Below, in pieces: positions 24,101 through 36,177 of a stretch of DNA of 64,000 bases. The notes under the pieces are model-generated. The model saw only the letters and a list, made by a program, of their open reading frames with translations, was not told the DNA's origin and searched no databases. Origin of the DNA: Epichloe hybrida (Eukaryota; Ascomycota; Sordariomycetes; Hypocreales; Clavicipitaceae); contig JAFEKR010000001.1 of NCBI GenBank assembly GCA_019022495.1, positions 7,006,001 to 7,070,000 of the forward strand, read 5' to 3'. Numbering within the stretch: the first letter of the stretch is position 1; every line of letters begins with the position of its first letter. The position numbers and the translations under genes are program-made.

Positions 24101-25910
24101 TTACTATAAACCTCTAGGATTATAACCTTATAATGCCTTTACTAGTGTATAGCTATGCGTTAAGTAATTACTTATATTATATATAAATTACGCTATTAAT
24201 AAGTTATTTACCTAATTAGTCTGTTTAGTATAAGCAAAAGCCCTTAAATAATATTTTAAGACCTAGTTTAAATGTTTTATCTAGCTATTTATCTAGGGGT
24301 AAAAAGCAGTGCTAAGTAGTTACTTAGTTATAAGAAGATAATAAAAAGTTATCTAGAAACCACTAGTAAATATAAAACCTTAGTTTATTATAATACCTTC
24401 TAAGGCTCTATAGTCTTTAAAAATATATTCTAAGAACATAGTTACTAGCCTATTACTAGTTAGTTATGTTAAAATAAGGATATAAATGCTATATTTTATG
24501 AAATAGTTAATAATGACTAGAATTATATTATAAGTCTAATTTAAGTCTTTTACTAGTAAAAGTCTAGTAATAAAATCTATTAATAATTCTTAAAAAGGGT
24601 AATTAAGTACTAGTAGCGTAGCTAGCTTACTATATAGTTTATAATACCTTAGTTTTAAAGTCTAATAATTTATATAAGTGCTAATATATACCTTTATATC
24701 TTTCTTTATTATTAGCTAATAATATTAGTTTATAATCTAATAAAGAGTTTTACTTACTCCTTAGTGCCTAGTAATAAGGTTATTATAAGTTAGTAATAAA
24801 ATTTCTTTTCTTATACCTAGAGAAATAAAAATATAATTCTTAAATATTAATAGCTTAGAGAATCTAATTAACTATATTTAGGATATAGCTATATTACTGC
24901 TTTTAAGTAACTTTAATTAAGCTATAGTAAAGTTATTACCTTACTATACTTTATATAATAAGACTTAAATTAGGGGTTTTAATTCTAAGCTCTTTTCTAG
25001 AAAGTTAAAGTTAAACTTAAAAGAGGTTCTCTAAATAAATTAAATCCTAGCTATAATATCTCTATAAGTAATTAGTTTACTAAATGCTTTTAGTCTTATA
25101 AGGATATAGATAAGTAATGTTTTTAAGGGGTACTCTTACCGCTTACTAGTAATAACCTATACTAGTCTATCTCTATTAGAAATAGCTAGTTAATAGGAAA
25201 ATTAAAATAATTAAGTAATAAATAATACATACGCTAGGTACTAATAGTATTACTATAGCTAGCTTATTGCTTATTCATAGAAGTATAAAAAGTATTAAAT
25301 AACCTTACTAATATAACTCTTCTAAGATTATTTAGATTATTAGGTTCTTTAAGAATATAGTTAAGTTATGATTTTTTAAAACCCTAGATATTAGTAGTAT
25401 TATTATAGTATTATTATAACTAACTATTAGTTACACTAAGTAACGTTTTTATAGAGCCTATAGCACTAATAATATTACTATAGTATTTCTATTACTTAGT
25501 ATTTATAAATTTAAATAAAAAGGTAAGAAGTTATATAGTTATTACTTTTTCTTTCCTTACCTTACTTATAAAATCTAGTCTTCTTAAAAGTAAGTTAGTA
25601 AGATTTAATTTCCTTATATAATATATAATCTTAAAATTAAAAGAATAAAGCTTATTAAGTGTAATTACTTACTTACTAGTAAGCTTAGGCTTTATAGTAA
25701 GGTACTTATAGTTTAAGTAATTTATAATAACTTTAATTATATAAGCTAAATAAGCAAGATAGTGTCTTTATATATAAAAAGCCTCTTAAATAGCTAATAA
25801 TTTACTATTAGGTATTAAATATTATAATTTAGTATTAGTTATCTTCCTTAACATAAATATAACTAGGTACTAGTAACCTAGCACTAATATTATAAGTGTA
25901 GCCCTAATCG
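24101..25910 (-). pseudogene. G5 integrase relic
   Basis: Minus-strand remains of the integrase core and zinc finger and of the RNase H end, lying between the reverse transcriptase (to the right) and the integrase C-terminus (left of 21547). Individual motifs are hard to read because of dense C-to-T changes. The assignment rests on order and on residual similarity. Confidence 0.55.
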
Positions 25911-25915
25911 CATAT

Positions 25916-26038
25916 TGTCAGGTGCGCGCGCGCGTGCGCGTGGCTTGATAATCAATTGTAAGGTGCAATGCGAGCGAGAGCTAGCATTAGTAAATCTTTT
26001 GGTTTAATAGCTTACCTGCATACCTTTAGGTTCTAATA
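25916..26038. repeat. TRIM-like element LTR, left copy
   Basis: 123 bp. About a dozen differences from the right copy, all transitions: A/G or C/T. The start TGTCA is intact, while the end reads TAATA. Confidence 0.87.
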
Positions 26039-26435
26039 TTAATGCTAGCTCTTATAGGTCTTCTAGTGTACTAGTCCTAGGTTTAAATCCTTATAGGTAA
26101 GGCATGCGCTAGGTCCTAGGTTTAATTCCTATAGCTAGATTAACCTAATAGGTTTAGGTTTAAATTACTAGTGGCTTAGTAGCTTATGTTAGGCTTATAG
26201 AGCAGGTATAGTTACGCCTGTATAGTTACGTTGCGTTACGACCGTGAGGTTACGTGCACTAGGTAATATATAGGCCTAGTTGCTGTGCGTACTAGGCCTT
26301 AGGGGTTTACAATTAGTTAATTATCTTAGAGGCCACGGATAACTAGGCCTAATCCAAGCTAAGGTTACGTGCGTTACTAGCCGCTAGCTAGTGGGGCCCT
26401 TAGCTTAGGGCGAGCCTTATAAGGGAAGGGATAAT

Positions 26436-26558
26436 TATTAGGTGCGCGCGCGCGTGCGCATGGCTTGATAATTAATTGTAAGGTGTAATGCGAGCGAGAG
26501 CTAGCATTGGTGAATCTTTTGGTTCAATGGCTTACCTGCACACCTTTAGGTTCTGACA
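26436..26558. repeat. TRIM-like element LTR, right copy
   Basis: 123 bp. The start is mutated to TATTA and the end TGACA is intact. Equal length to the left copy shows no indel since insertion. Confidence 0.87.
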
Positions 26559-26563
26559 CATAT

Positions 26564-27476
26564 CTAGATATATTTGTCTTTACTCTAAGATATATAAGTA
26601 AGTTAAAATACACTAAAATTAGTGCTTTTTAAAATCTTTATTAAAGTTCTCTAAATACTACTAACTTATAGGGTTCTAGTTTAAATATTACTAGTTAATT
26701 CCCTCTAAGGTAATTTATTAGTAAAATAATAACTTTACTATACTATTTAGTGAAATAGTAGTAAAATCTAGTAAAACTAAGAAATAACTAAATATTAAAA
26801 ACGCTATATAGTATTAGCTAGGTTATAATTACTTTAACTCTTACTAAGTCTATTATAATACCTTTCTTTAATATCTTAAAGCCTAAAAATTTAACTTCCT
26901 TAACTAAAAATTAACACTTCTTAAGGTTAATAAAGAGACTTACCTCTTTAAACCTATATAAAACTTATTTAATATGCTTTATATGCTCTTTAACTTTACT
27001 ACTATATATTAGCGTATTATCTAGATAGATAATATAAGTCTTATTAATAAGTCCTTTAAGAGTATTATTAATATACTCCTAAAAAGTCACTAGTATATTA
27101 ACTAGTTTAAATAGCATTACTAAATATTTAAAGTAGCTATATTAATAATAAAACGCTATTTTCCACTTATTACCTAAGCGAATATATAGCTAGTAGTATA
27201 TATCTTTTAAATCCAAGACTATAAAAATAACTATACTTACTAATTAATTAAGAATTTTAGTAATAAGGGGTAAAGGGGCCTTATTCTTAATTATAATCTT
27301 ATTTAGGCCTCTATAATTTATATAAAGCCTTAATTTCCTTTCTTTCTTTAGGATAAATAAAATTAAGGCTTTAGCTAGGCTAACTAATCTTTTAATTTAA
27401 CCTTTAAGCTATATACTTATAAGGTACTCTCTAAGGACCTCTAGCTCTCTCTTAGTTAAATTATATATAGGCCCTT
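26564..27476 (-). pseudogene. G5 reverse transcriptase relic
   Basis: Clear Ty3/Gypsy RT on the minus strand. From 27476 leftward it reads GPIYNLTKRELEVLREYL, then LYINYRGLN (normally LCVDYRGLN), PLPLI, the VLDLKD segment (FTKLDLRDAY type), WKIAFYY and YLVMLFKL. The active-site box YLDN lies at 27016-27027 where YLDD is expected. The frame is cut at 27476 by insertion of G2. The N-terminal part should lie beyond the far end of G2 but was not recognised there. Confidence 0.82.
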
Positions 27477-27693
27477 TGTAAGGGCTTAGGCTTTGCCTAA
27501 GCATTGTCCGTATAGCCGTTAGAGAGGGGAGTGGTAAAAGCAGTTAGGGTAAGGAAAGGAGGCTTATATAAGTAGCTAAGGGGGTATAAGGGGTACTACT
27601 AGGGATAGCCTCTTACCCTTTCTCCTTTCTCCTTAAGTCTCTTAATACTATATTAATGCCCTATTATAGTTACCTAAGGGCTAGTCTATAATA
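27477..27693 (+). repeat. G2 5' LTR
   Basis: 217 bp. It reads as the complement of the G1 LTRs, with a TATATAAG stretch near 27567. It starts TG and ends TA (CA mutated). Confidence 0.9.
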
Positions 27694-27879
27694 ATTAAGA
27701 GACTTCCTTTAGTTCTTTTTAATAACTACTAAAAGACATAATAGAAATACTAATAGATATATTAATAGATATAATAGATATGCTTTAACTATAAGACTAA
27801 CCTAGCTAGGGGATAATAACTCCCCTATCTAATACTATAGGCTATAGCACTACTAGTAGCTTAATAGGCCTAATTTAAA

Positions 27880-30800
27880 ACGCTTTAACTTATACTTAAT
27901 AAGCAAATAGTAAAGCTTACATGCCTCTAATAATATATAGCTATAAATACTATAGGACCTTTAACCTAACTACCTATTATAGCCTAGCCTAATACCCTAA
28001 TAATTAACCTTACTTTACCTCTTACCTCTAACCTAGTTTTAACTATACCTAAGGTAAAATAAAAACCTATCCCTATAGGTAACCTATATAATAGTAATAA
28101 GGCCTTATTTACTATATAAAGGTTTCTAATAGAATATAAGCTATAGGTAAATAAGGACTTTATTAAAACTAATAAAAATAGGTAAATATTTATTTACTAG
28201 AACTTATTCTCTAAAGTCTAGTCCTAGGTAATTACTTTCTTTAAATAAGGTAGTATTTATAATTTTAACCTAGCTAAATTCCTAGAATACCTTAGGTCTA
28301 TATTCTCTAATTTATATAGATAAAAGATAGCCCTTATAGAGCTTAACTAGATAAAATAAGGCCTAGGGGAGCTATTTTCTATATTCTTTATTTACTTTAT
28401 AAAGAAGCTCTTATTAGTAAGAGAGAATTATTAAGGGGATAATATAAAGCTAGTAAAGCTTTAATAAGCGCTTAAAAAGTGTTTAAGAGAAATTAGTATA
28501 GGCTAGGGTATTAGCTAGAGTGTGTGGTATATAGCTATTATATAGTATTATAAGATTATAGTTAATATTAAGGCCCTTACTATAGAGAATAAGTACTAGT
28601 TTTAATATAAACTATAGCTAGCTAAACTTATACCTTAGACTAACTATAAGGGTAATATATTAATAACTAGGGTGCGTGTAGTAAGGACTTAATTAGGAAA
28701 ATAGAATAAGCTAGTTAAGAAAAAGAAGGGTTTAAAGCCTACTATAAATATATAATAGGCTAAATAGGTATTAGAAGTAAAGTTAGCTAAACGCTACTAG
28801 GAGGGATATTACCTATAATATAGATTTAAGGACTACTATATTTAGGAGTGTACCTTTCTCTTGCCCTATTACCTATAGGTTAGTATTAACTTATATAGAG
28901 TAAATAAGAAAAGTGTAAATAAGGAGGTAAACATTCCCCCTATAGAAAATAAGTAGCCCTTAAGTAAAGTCTTATATAAGGGTAAGGAAGCTAACTATAT
29001 ACTATAATATAGGATAACTATTTAAGCTATATAGAGTTAAAGTAAGATATAGTATAATATATAAATTAACTGCTATTTTTAATTCCTATACTCTTTAATA
29101 TATATTATTATATTAATATCTAGATTAATTATAGTTATAATTATTATAGTGCTATAAGTAAGTTAGTAGTAAAATAGTTTAGCCTAAAGCTTATATATTT
29201 ACTAAAGAGAAAGTATATCTAGACTATAGTGAAAATAGAAAGGAGGGGAAAGAGAGTATAGGAAAATACTTCCTTAATTACCTATATAGTACGCACTAGA
29301 ATAGATATTAATAGCTAGGAGTTATTAGTGTATTTATATATTATCCTAGGCCTTATATAAGATATTATACTTAGGATACTATAGCTAGAACATTATAATA
29401 TAGTTATTTATATAGTAAAATAGTAATTAGTTATTAGAGTAGTAAAGGGCTTATATATCTCTAAAGCCTTTACATATAAGGTAAAGACTCTAGTATAAGG
29501 GATTATTAAGTCCTTATATACTATAGAAGCACGCTAGGCACACTAGAGAAAGGACACTTCTATAATATTTATTACTATAAGCCTTAGGGAGATAATAATA
29601 GTACTATAGATTATAGCGCCTAAGATAAAACTAAATAGCCTAGATATATTAACATTACCTAAGGAGTTAGCTAACTTTATAGACCTTTTTAATAAGGCTA
29701 AAGCTAATAGCCTACCTCCTTATTAGGGGTCCCTTAATTACTATATATACTTATATAAGAATTAGGATAGGTCTAAACTAACGCTCCCTTAGGGACTGCT
29801 ATATAATATACTAAGGGACTAGCTTCTAGAGGTTAGACACTAGATTATAGACTTAATAAATAAGGGTTAGATTTATACTAGCTTATTATTAGCTATAGCT
29901 TTAGTTCTCCTTATTAAAAAGGCTAATAAAGGTTAGTGTTTTTACATAGACTACTACACTCTTAATAAGATAATAGCATAGGATTACTATTCTCTCCTAT
30001 TAATTAAGAAAACACTCTATTCCTTATTCTAGGTATATTAGTTTATAAAGGTAAATATTTATATAGTGTTTTATAAGCTATAGATTACTAAGGGCTAGGA
30101 GTACTTAATAGCATTCTAAACTAGGTTTAGGCTATTTAAGTAGCTAGTTTGCCCCTTTAGCCTAGCTAGCGCACTAGTAATATTCTAATATTATATTAAT
30201 AAGTCCTTAGGGGATATATTAGGGGATTTTATTATAGTATACTTAGATAATATCTTAATTTACTTAGGGGGATTAAGGAAAGACTATATAGCTAAGGTCT
30301 AGGTAATATTAGGCTACCTAAGGGCTATAGGGTTATACTTAGACCTTAATAAGTCTATGTTTATAGTAAAGGAGATTTAATACCTAGGATATATTATTAT
30401 AGTAAGTTATTCTATTTATCTAGATCTAGCAAAGGTTATAGCTATTAGGGAATAAGTAGCCCTAATAAAACTTTAGGGGGTTTATAGCTTCCTAGGGTTT
30501 ACTAACTTTTACTATAACTTTATTAATAACTTTTTAGAACTAGTAGCACTGCTAATATAATTAACTAAGAGAAATATCCCTTTTCAATAGGGGCCTAAAG
30601 AGAATAATACCTTTAATAAGTTAAAAGATGCCTTTATTACATACCTAGTACTAGCATAATAGGATCTAGATCTCCCTATAGTAGTAAAAGCTAATTATTT
30701 AGGAATAGCTATTAGAGAATACCTTTCCTAATAAGGCTAGGATAGCGTTATATACCTAGTTACTTACTACTTTACTAGCCTTATATCCTTATAAAAGAAC

Positions 30801-31102
30801 TATATAATTTATAATAAGGAATTATTAGCTATTATCTTATGCCTTAAGGCATAGTTAGCTAAGCTATAGGGTGTTTCTAGTCTATTTATAATTTATATAG
30901 ACTATAAGAACCTAAAGTACTTTATAACTCCCTAGTTAATATTAGAGTAATAAGCTTAATAGGTAAATACACTTACGCTATTTAATTTCTATCTCTAGTA
31001 TAGACCTAGTATATAAGTATAGTAGCTTAATGCTCTTTCCTAAAGGGAATAAGACTAGGAAAAGGTAACCTTTAAAATAGAATATATCTTATAACCTATT
31101 AC
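27880..31102 (+). pseudogene. G2 gag, protease, reverse transcriptase and RNase H relic
   Basis: Reading TAA/TAG as Gln, gag covers about 27900-28800. A zinc-knuckle remnant lies near 28805-28855, with Tyr replacing most Cys. Protease-like sequence follows near 29290-29600. Reverse transcriptase covers about 29650-30450 and includes LTLPQGLLYNILRDQLLEVR, TRFRLFK.LVCPFSLASA and the box YLDN at 30240-30251. The RNase H segment near 30760-30900 reads YIIYNKELLAIILCLK, the YDxELLAIV motif. Catalytic Asp to Asn and many stops make it inactive. It is the most readable copy of the G1/G2 family. Confidence 0.82.
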
Positions 31103-32607
31103 TAGAGCTTTGCACTACACTACACTACATTATGTAGTATTTGTAGTGTAGTGTAGTATACTACACACTACACTACACTACACTACACTATATATTACAC
31201 TATAAGGAAATTTTTTCACTACACTACACTATATGTAGTATTTTGTAGTATTTTGTAGTATTTATAGTAAATAGCTTATAATAGCTTATAATAGCTTATA
31301 ATAGCTTATAAATTTATTAGCTATTAGTATTAATAAGTATTTCCTTTAAGTAAAAATCATATATATAAGTAAGAAAGCTATAAAGAAGTAAGTTATAGTT
31401 ATAATAACTTACTTATAAACTTACTTTTATAAAAATCTCTCTCTTTTAAGTAAAAATTATATATTTAAGTAAGAAAGCTATAGAGAAGTTACTTATAGTT
31501 ATAAAGACCTATTTATAGACTTACTTTTATAAAAATTCCTTTGTTTAAGTAAAAATCTTATATTTAAGCAAGAAAGCTATAAAGAAGTTACCTATAGGTA
31601 TAAGGACCTACTTTTAAACCTACTTTTATATAAATTTCTCTTTTTAAGTAAAAATCATGTATTTAAGTAAGAAAGCTATAAAGAAGTTACTTATAGGTAT
31701 AAGGACCCACTTTTAGACCCACTTTAAAATAAATTTCTCTTTTAAAGTAAAAATTATGTATTTAAGTAAGAAAGCTATAAAGAAGTTACTAATACTTATA
31801 AGGACCCACTTTTAGACCTACTTTTAGACCTATTTTTAGAAAAAACTATATTACTAAGTAAGAAAACTAAAGATAATCTATATTATTTAACTTACTTTTA
31901 AAGCTTATTTTTAAATAACTTTAATACTAAGGAAAATTCATTATATATATTTATTAAATCTATAATTAAATATTTAAGTTCTTTTTAAGTAACTTTACTT
32001 AGTACTTTTACTATTCCTTTTACTAAAAAAACCCTTAAAGTTAATATAATTATTTATAACTCTAATAAAATAGCTATATTACTAGGAACTTCTTTATTAG
32101 TTAAATTTTAATATTCTCTTATTAATAAGATAGTTATATATATATATATAATATTATTAGAGTTTTAGTCTTATTTATATATAATAAAAAATAATTTCTT
32201 TAGGGTAATTCCTATATTTTAAGTAAAAAAAGCATACTAAAATAAATAGTAAATCTAAAGAAAAAGATATTAAGATAAAGTAACCTTTATAATTAAGGGA
32301 AAAAATAGGTTATAATTATAAACTAAAATATACCTTATTTAGCTTCTATATACCTATAATTAGCTTAATAATCTTAATAATATTAAACTTTAAGAATTTA
32401 TAACTAAATAACTAAATTATAAAAAAAAAACAGCTAATATTAAATTAATTAAGAAAAATCTAAGGAATATTATAAAACTATATAATACCCTACTTTGTTT
32501 TTTATTACTACACTACACTACATACTACACTACACTACAATTCACTACACTACATACTACAAGGAAAGTCAAAATACTACATTTACTACACTACATGTAA
32601 AGCTCTG
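31103..32607 (+). mobile_element. hAT-like miniature-type element, family 2, 1.5 kb, with target duplication
   Basis: 1,505 bp. It starts TAGAGCTTTGCAC (first C mutated) and ends GTAAAGCTCTG. The 8-bp duplication CCTATTAC lies at 31095-31102 and 32608-32615. Subterminal TAGTGTAGTG arrays, a 10-bp minisatellite near 31270-31310 and about five 99-bp repeats (31364-31860) precede an AT-rich non-coding body. It is oriented opposite to 21548-24092. It splits the pol frame of G2 after RNase H. Confidence 0.9.
31364..31860 (+). repeat. Five tandem ~99-bp repeats
   Basis: Units begin AAGAAAGCTATAAAGAAGTTA and run for about 99 bp, ending in TTTAAGT. They differ from each other mainly by transitions. 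They are the same repeat as at 22370-23810, inverted. Confidence 0.8.
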
Positions 32608-34200
32608 CCTATTACTATTATATAACTCTTACTAACACTAGATAAATAGTAGGATAATAGTAGTATAGCACTACTACTAGCTAGTAAGGTTCTCTTTACT
32701 ACTAAATACCTTTAGACCTTATAGGACTAGGCTATTATCTTTAACCCTATATATATTATCTAATTAAGGGCTATCTAGGAAGGGGCCTAGAGGTTTCCTA
32801 TTAAGGTATTTATAAGGGAGTAAGTAGTAAATTATTTTATAAGTGCTTATAAGGTACTTTAGTTTAGGGGCTATACCTAGGTCCTAGCTTAGGAGCCTCT
32901 TATAATAACCCTAATATAGTAATGCTATAATTTACTAGTAGTAAAGCACCTAGGCTATAATACTATATTCTAAATCTTATAATAGTAGTTTTACTAGGAT
33001 AGGATATTATAAGATATTACTAGGTTTATTTATAACTATTACTACTATAGTAATTATAAGAGCTATTAATATTACTAGGGCTTACTAAAGCCTTTACCTA
33101 TCCCTAACTAGTTTTAGTTATAGATCTTTATTAACTTTATAATAAACTTACTAGCACTATCCCTAGAAAAACTATAATACCTAATAGTTATTATAGATTA
33201 ACTCTCTAAATTTATTTAGCTTAAGGCTATAATATCTATAGGAGCTAAGGAATATATAAAGAGGTTTAAAATAGTTTAGTAGTAGTTTAAGGGGTTTCCT
33301 TAATTAATTATTATAGATTATAGTTTAGATTAGTTAGGAAAGTTTTAGATAATATTATGCTCTTTAGTTAGGATTAATTAGTTACTTTCTATATTATATT
33401 ACTTATAAACTAATAGTAGCACTAAGTAAGTAAACTAAGAGGTATAGGTAATACTACGTATTATAGTCTTTTTCTTATAGTTTAACTAGCTAGAATATCT
33501 AGTTACTTACTAGCTTATAATTAATAATAGGCTATCTTTTATAATAGGAGTTAGCCTAAATAAGCTACTATATAGCTATAATCTAAAGCTAGTCTAGTTA
33601 TTACTAGATATATTTGCTTCTATAATAACACTAAAGAGGTAAGTAATGTAGTTTCTTAAGCACCTTTAGGAGGGTACTTATCTAGTATAAGCTATAATAG
33701 CCTATATATAATAAAGGTAGTAGGATACTATATTTACTTTATATTAGCTAGTAAAATAGTTCTAGGTTAAAGATAAGGTATAGCTTTTACTTAAAAATAT
33801 TAAAACTAACTACTCCTTATAGAAACTTAATTAGGTAATAGTAAAGTATATAGTTATAGAAGTCCTAATATTACTTATAGTATAGCTTAATATTCTAAGA
33901 GGTATTTACTTAGTATTTTACATAGACCTTATTAAACGCGCTATAGAGAACCCTTTCCCTAGTTAGAAGCTCTAGGACTCTTATCTAGGACTAGAATAAG
34001 TCCTAGTAAAGGGTAATAATAAACTTATTAAGGAATATTAGGTTAAGCAAATCCTAGTGGCTTAGAATGCCCTAGGCTAGGGTAAGAGATATAATATACT
34101 TATTAAGTAAGTAAGCTATATATAGCTTATATAAGAACTATTAAAGAATATAGTATAAATATAAGCCCTTAATAAGTTTAAGGTAAAATAAGAAGATATA
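32608..34200 (+). pseudogene. G2 integrase and chromodomain-like relic
   Basis: It continues the G2 pol frame after the family-2 insertion. Integrase core remains near 33150-33560 include YYLQTNSSTKQVNQEVQ (the YHPQTDGQTER motif) and INNRLSFIIGVS. A segment near 34035-34170 reads EYQVKQIL...YNILIKQVSYI, similar to a degenerate chromodomain. Gln and Trp positions are stops. Boundaries are approximate. Confidence 0.72.
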
Positions 34201-35975
34201 TAATATAATAATAAACTAAGTTAATTTTAGAAAACTTATTTACTTATAAAGACTCCTATATATATCTAAGATACTAATATATTATAGTTTACTACTATTA
34301 CTTAAAGGGAATAATTATTCTCTAAGTCTTTATTTAAATTAATAAAGGAGTTTATATAAGTATATATTACCTTTATTTAAAGTTAGTGCTTTACTAATAT
34401 AGCTATAGTATATTTACCTAGTAATAGTTATAGTATAAAGAGTTATTTACTAGGGATATAACCTAGGTTTTAAATAGTATAAGTAAGGTTAGTATATAAA
34501 GTATATATAAGTAAAGGTATAATTAAAGTATAAGGGAAGGGATAGTAAGTAAAAATAGTAGTTTTAGTAAGATAAGGAATATTATTTCTAGCTAGGGATT
34601 AGCTAGCTTTAGGGTTTCTAGGGGTATATTTAGAAGAAAAACTAGCTAACTTTAACTTAGAGGGAAAATAAGTAAGCTACTAGTAATAATAAGAAAGAGA
34701 GTTATTACCTAACTTAGTAATTTAATAATAGTATTAGTTCTTACTATAATAATAAGGGGTAAGCACTTAAATAAGGGTAATAGACTATTTATATATTTCT
34801 TTATATATAGTATTTAGGCTACTAATAACCTATTAGTTCTATTAAAATAAAACACTAGTAACTTATTATATAGATTATATTATACTATAACTAGCTAAAG
34901 GGCTAGTGCTAATAAAGGGGATAATATTAAGGCTAGTTATGTTTATTATAAGGGTATTTATAGCTAGAGACGCCCTAAGAGCTAAGCAAATAGGAGCTAG
35001 GTTAAATTATGCTTAGCTAAGGAAAGCGTTCTAGTAACTAATAAGATAGTAATATCTTTATAATAAGATAAGTATCTTTTTCTTAGTAATTATAGTCTTA
35101 GGGACTCTAGGTTTAATAATATATATACTTATAGTAATTTTAGCCTTAAGATCCTTAAGGGTATATTAGAGTTATAGGTTAGTAAATAAAAGCCTAGTAT
35201 ACTATATATAGGTAATATAATACTACTAATAAGGAGAATATAACTCCTTACTTTAGGGTAAATAATAGTTTAAGATACTAGTAGTAACAGCCTATTTAAT
35301 ATAAGGACTATAAGAATACTAGACTAATTTAGGTATAGTATATTATTTATTATTAGAGTTTCTCTCTATAAGGTACTTACTAATAAAATAGGATATTAGC
35401 ATAGTAAGAGTAGCTACTCTTATAGCTACTAAAGCTATAGGAGTAAGGGTATTAGTTTAGTATTAAGGTATTTTAGTAAAGGAAATAATTATTTAGAAAG
35501 AGAAAACTAATAGGATAATAAGGAAGGCATAATAGGATTATAATAATAGAGGGATAGTGTTATATAAAAGGGAAAGTAAGATAAGTATAAGCTAAAGTAA
35601 GATATTTTTAGTAAAAGTTATACCTATATTAAGTGTACTATAAATAAGTAAGGGTAAGGCAATTATTTATAATAAATAACCTATTAGTAAGGCAAATGTA
35701 TTACACATAATAGGTAAGGGTGAGGTAATTATTTATAATAAATAACCTATTAGTAAGGCAAACGTGTTACGCACACTACAAAATAACACCTAGAAGTAGG
35801 GGGGTTACTATAATAAATAATAAGGTAGTAAGGCAGGTGCTTATTAGACACTTTATAGATAGCTATTAGTAAGGGCAGTTTTTGTTATAATAACTAAGGG
35901 CATATGTAACGTAGGTGTTACGCATATTACTAGGGGTTAATATAGAGGGGAGTTTATTAATAATAGGTAAGTAAG
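34201..35975 (+). other. 3' region of G2 between integrase and LTR
   Basis: About 1.8 kb, colinear with 3480-5250 of G1. It holds the antisense frame discussed for G1 on the minus strand, with its start ATG mutated to ATA. Near 35640-35770 an imperfect direct duplication of about 65 bp, TAAGGGTAAGGCAATTATTT, occurs (units starting near 35648 and 35713). No recognised domain. Confidence 0.5.
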
Positions 35976-36177
35976 TGTGAGAATAATGGTAGCTAGGCAA
36001 GAGGTATGGGGGCTCTAGTATATTGACTAAAGCTTGCTAGGTCTAAGTGTGTTATGCGTGCGAGTCACTAGCTTATAGCTAGTGGCTCGCTAGTGTTACG
36101 TAAACCTAGCCCTAGGATATAGCCTACCCGCGGGGTACACTAGTAATTATAGGTGTTATTATAAGTAAGGCCTTATA
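35976..36177 (-). repeat. G3-type LTR, inverted copy
   Basis: 202 bp, matching the LTR at 38400-38601 in reverse complement. Nearly all differences are transitions. On the minus strand it starts TATAAGGCC (TGTGAGGCC in the other copy) and ends TTCTCACA. The sequence to its right on the minus strand reads AAGTAAGGGGGTAAT up to the LTR, which looks like a polypurine tract. It is therefore probably the 3' LTR of a minus-strand G3 element. The flank GTAAG on the left has no matching partner. Confidence 0.8.

Larger units (their letters stand above)
25916..26558. mobile_element. TRIM-like miniature LTR element with 5-bp target duplication
   Basis: Two direct 123-bp repeats (25916-26038 and 26436-26558) flank a 397-bp interior. 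The repeats begin TGTCA and end TGACA (TATTA and TAATA where mutated), obeying the TG...CA rule. CATAT lies outside both ends (25911-25915, 26559-26563). The interior has no gag or pol. Total length 643 bp fits terminal-repeat retrotransposons in miniature. The LTR carries an alternating CG tract of about 20 bp, directly after its start, that has escaped CpA-directed RIP. The interior also has two GGTTTAAATCC/GGTTTAATTCC sites resembling mutated tRNA B-boxes. The element is inserted in G5. Mobilisation would need proteins from another LTR element. Confidence 0.87.
20245..27476 (-). mobile_element. Chromodomain Ty3/Gypsy element G5, heavily interrupted
   Basis: Minus-strand Gypsy pol, broken into segments by a family-2 element (21548-24092), by a TRIM-like element (25916-26558) and by the G2 retrotransposon starting at 27477. 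Reading right to left: reverse transcriptase (27476-26800), RNase H, integrase zinc finger and core (26560-24100), then integrase C-terminal domain and chromodomain (21500-21050) and a 3' tail. The first part of pol, gag and both LTRs are not seen. The left edge at 20245 is the junction with family-1 copy B. Confidence 0.8.
27477..35975 (+). mobile_element. Ty3/Gypsy retrotransposon G2 (same family as G1), 3' LTR missing
   Basis: The 5' LTR (27477-27693, starting TGTAAGGGC) is the third copy of the 217-bp G1 LTR. The interior is the reverse complement of G1 from 10590 down to about 3480. It is inserted into the RT of G5, with CCCTT at 27472-27476 on the left. The interior ends within a few bases of where the 3' LTR should begin, but instead meets a G3-type LTR at 35976. 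The 3' LTR and the right target duplication are therefore not seen. A family-2 element (31103-32607) sits inside. Confidence 0.85.
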
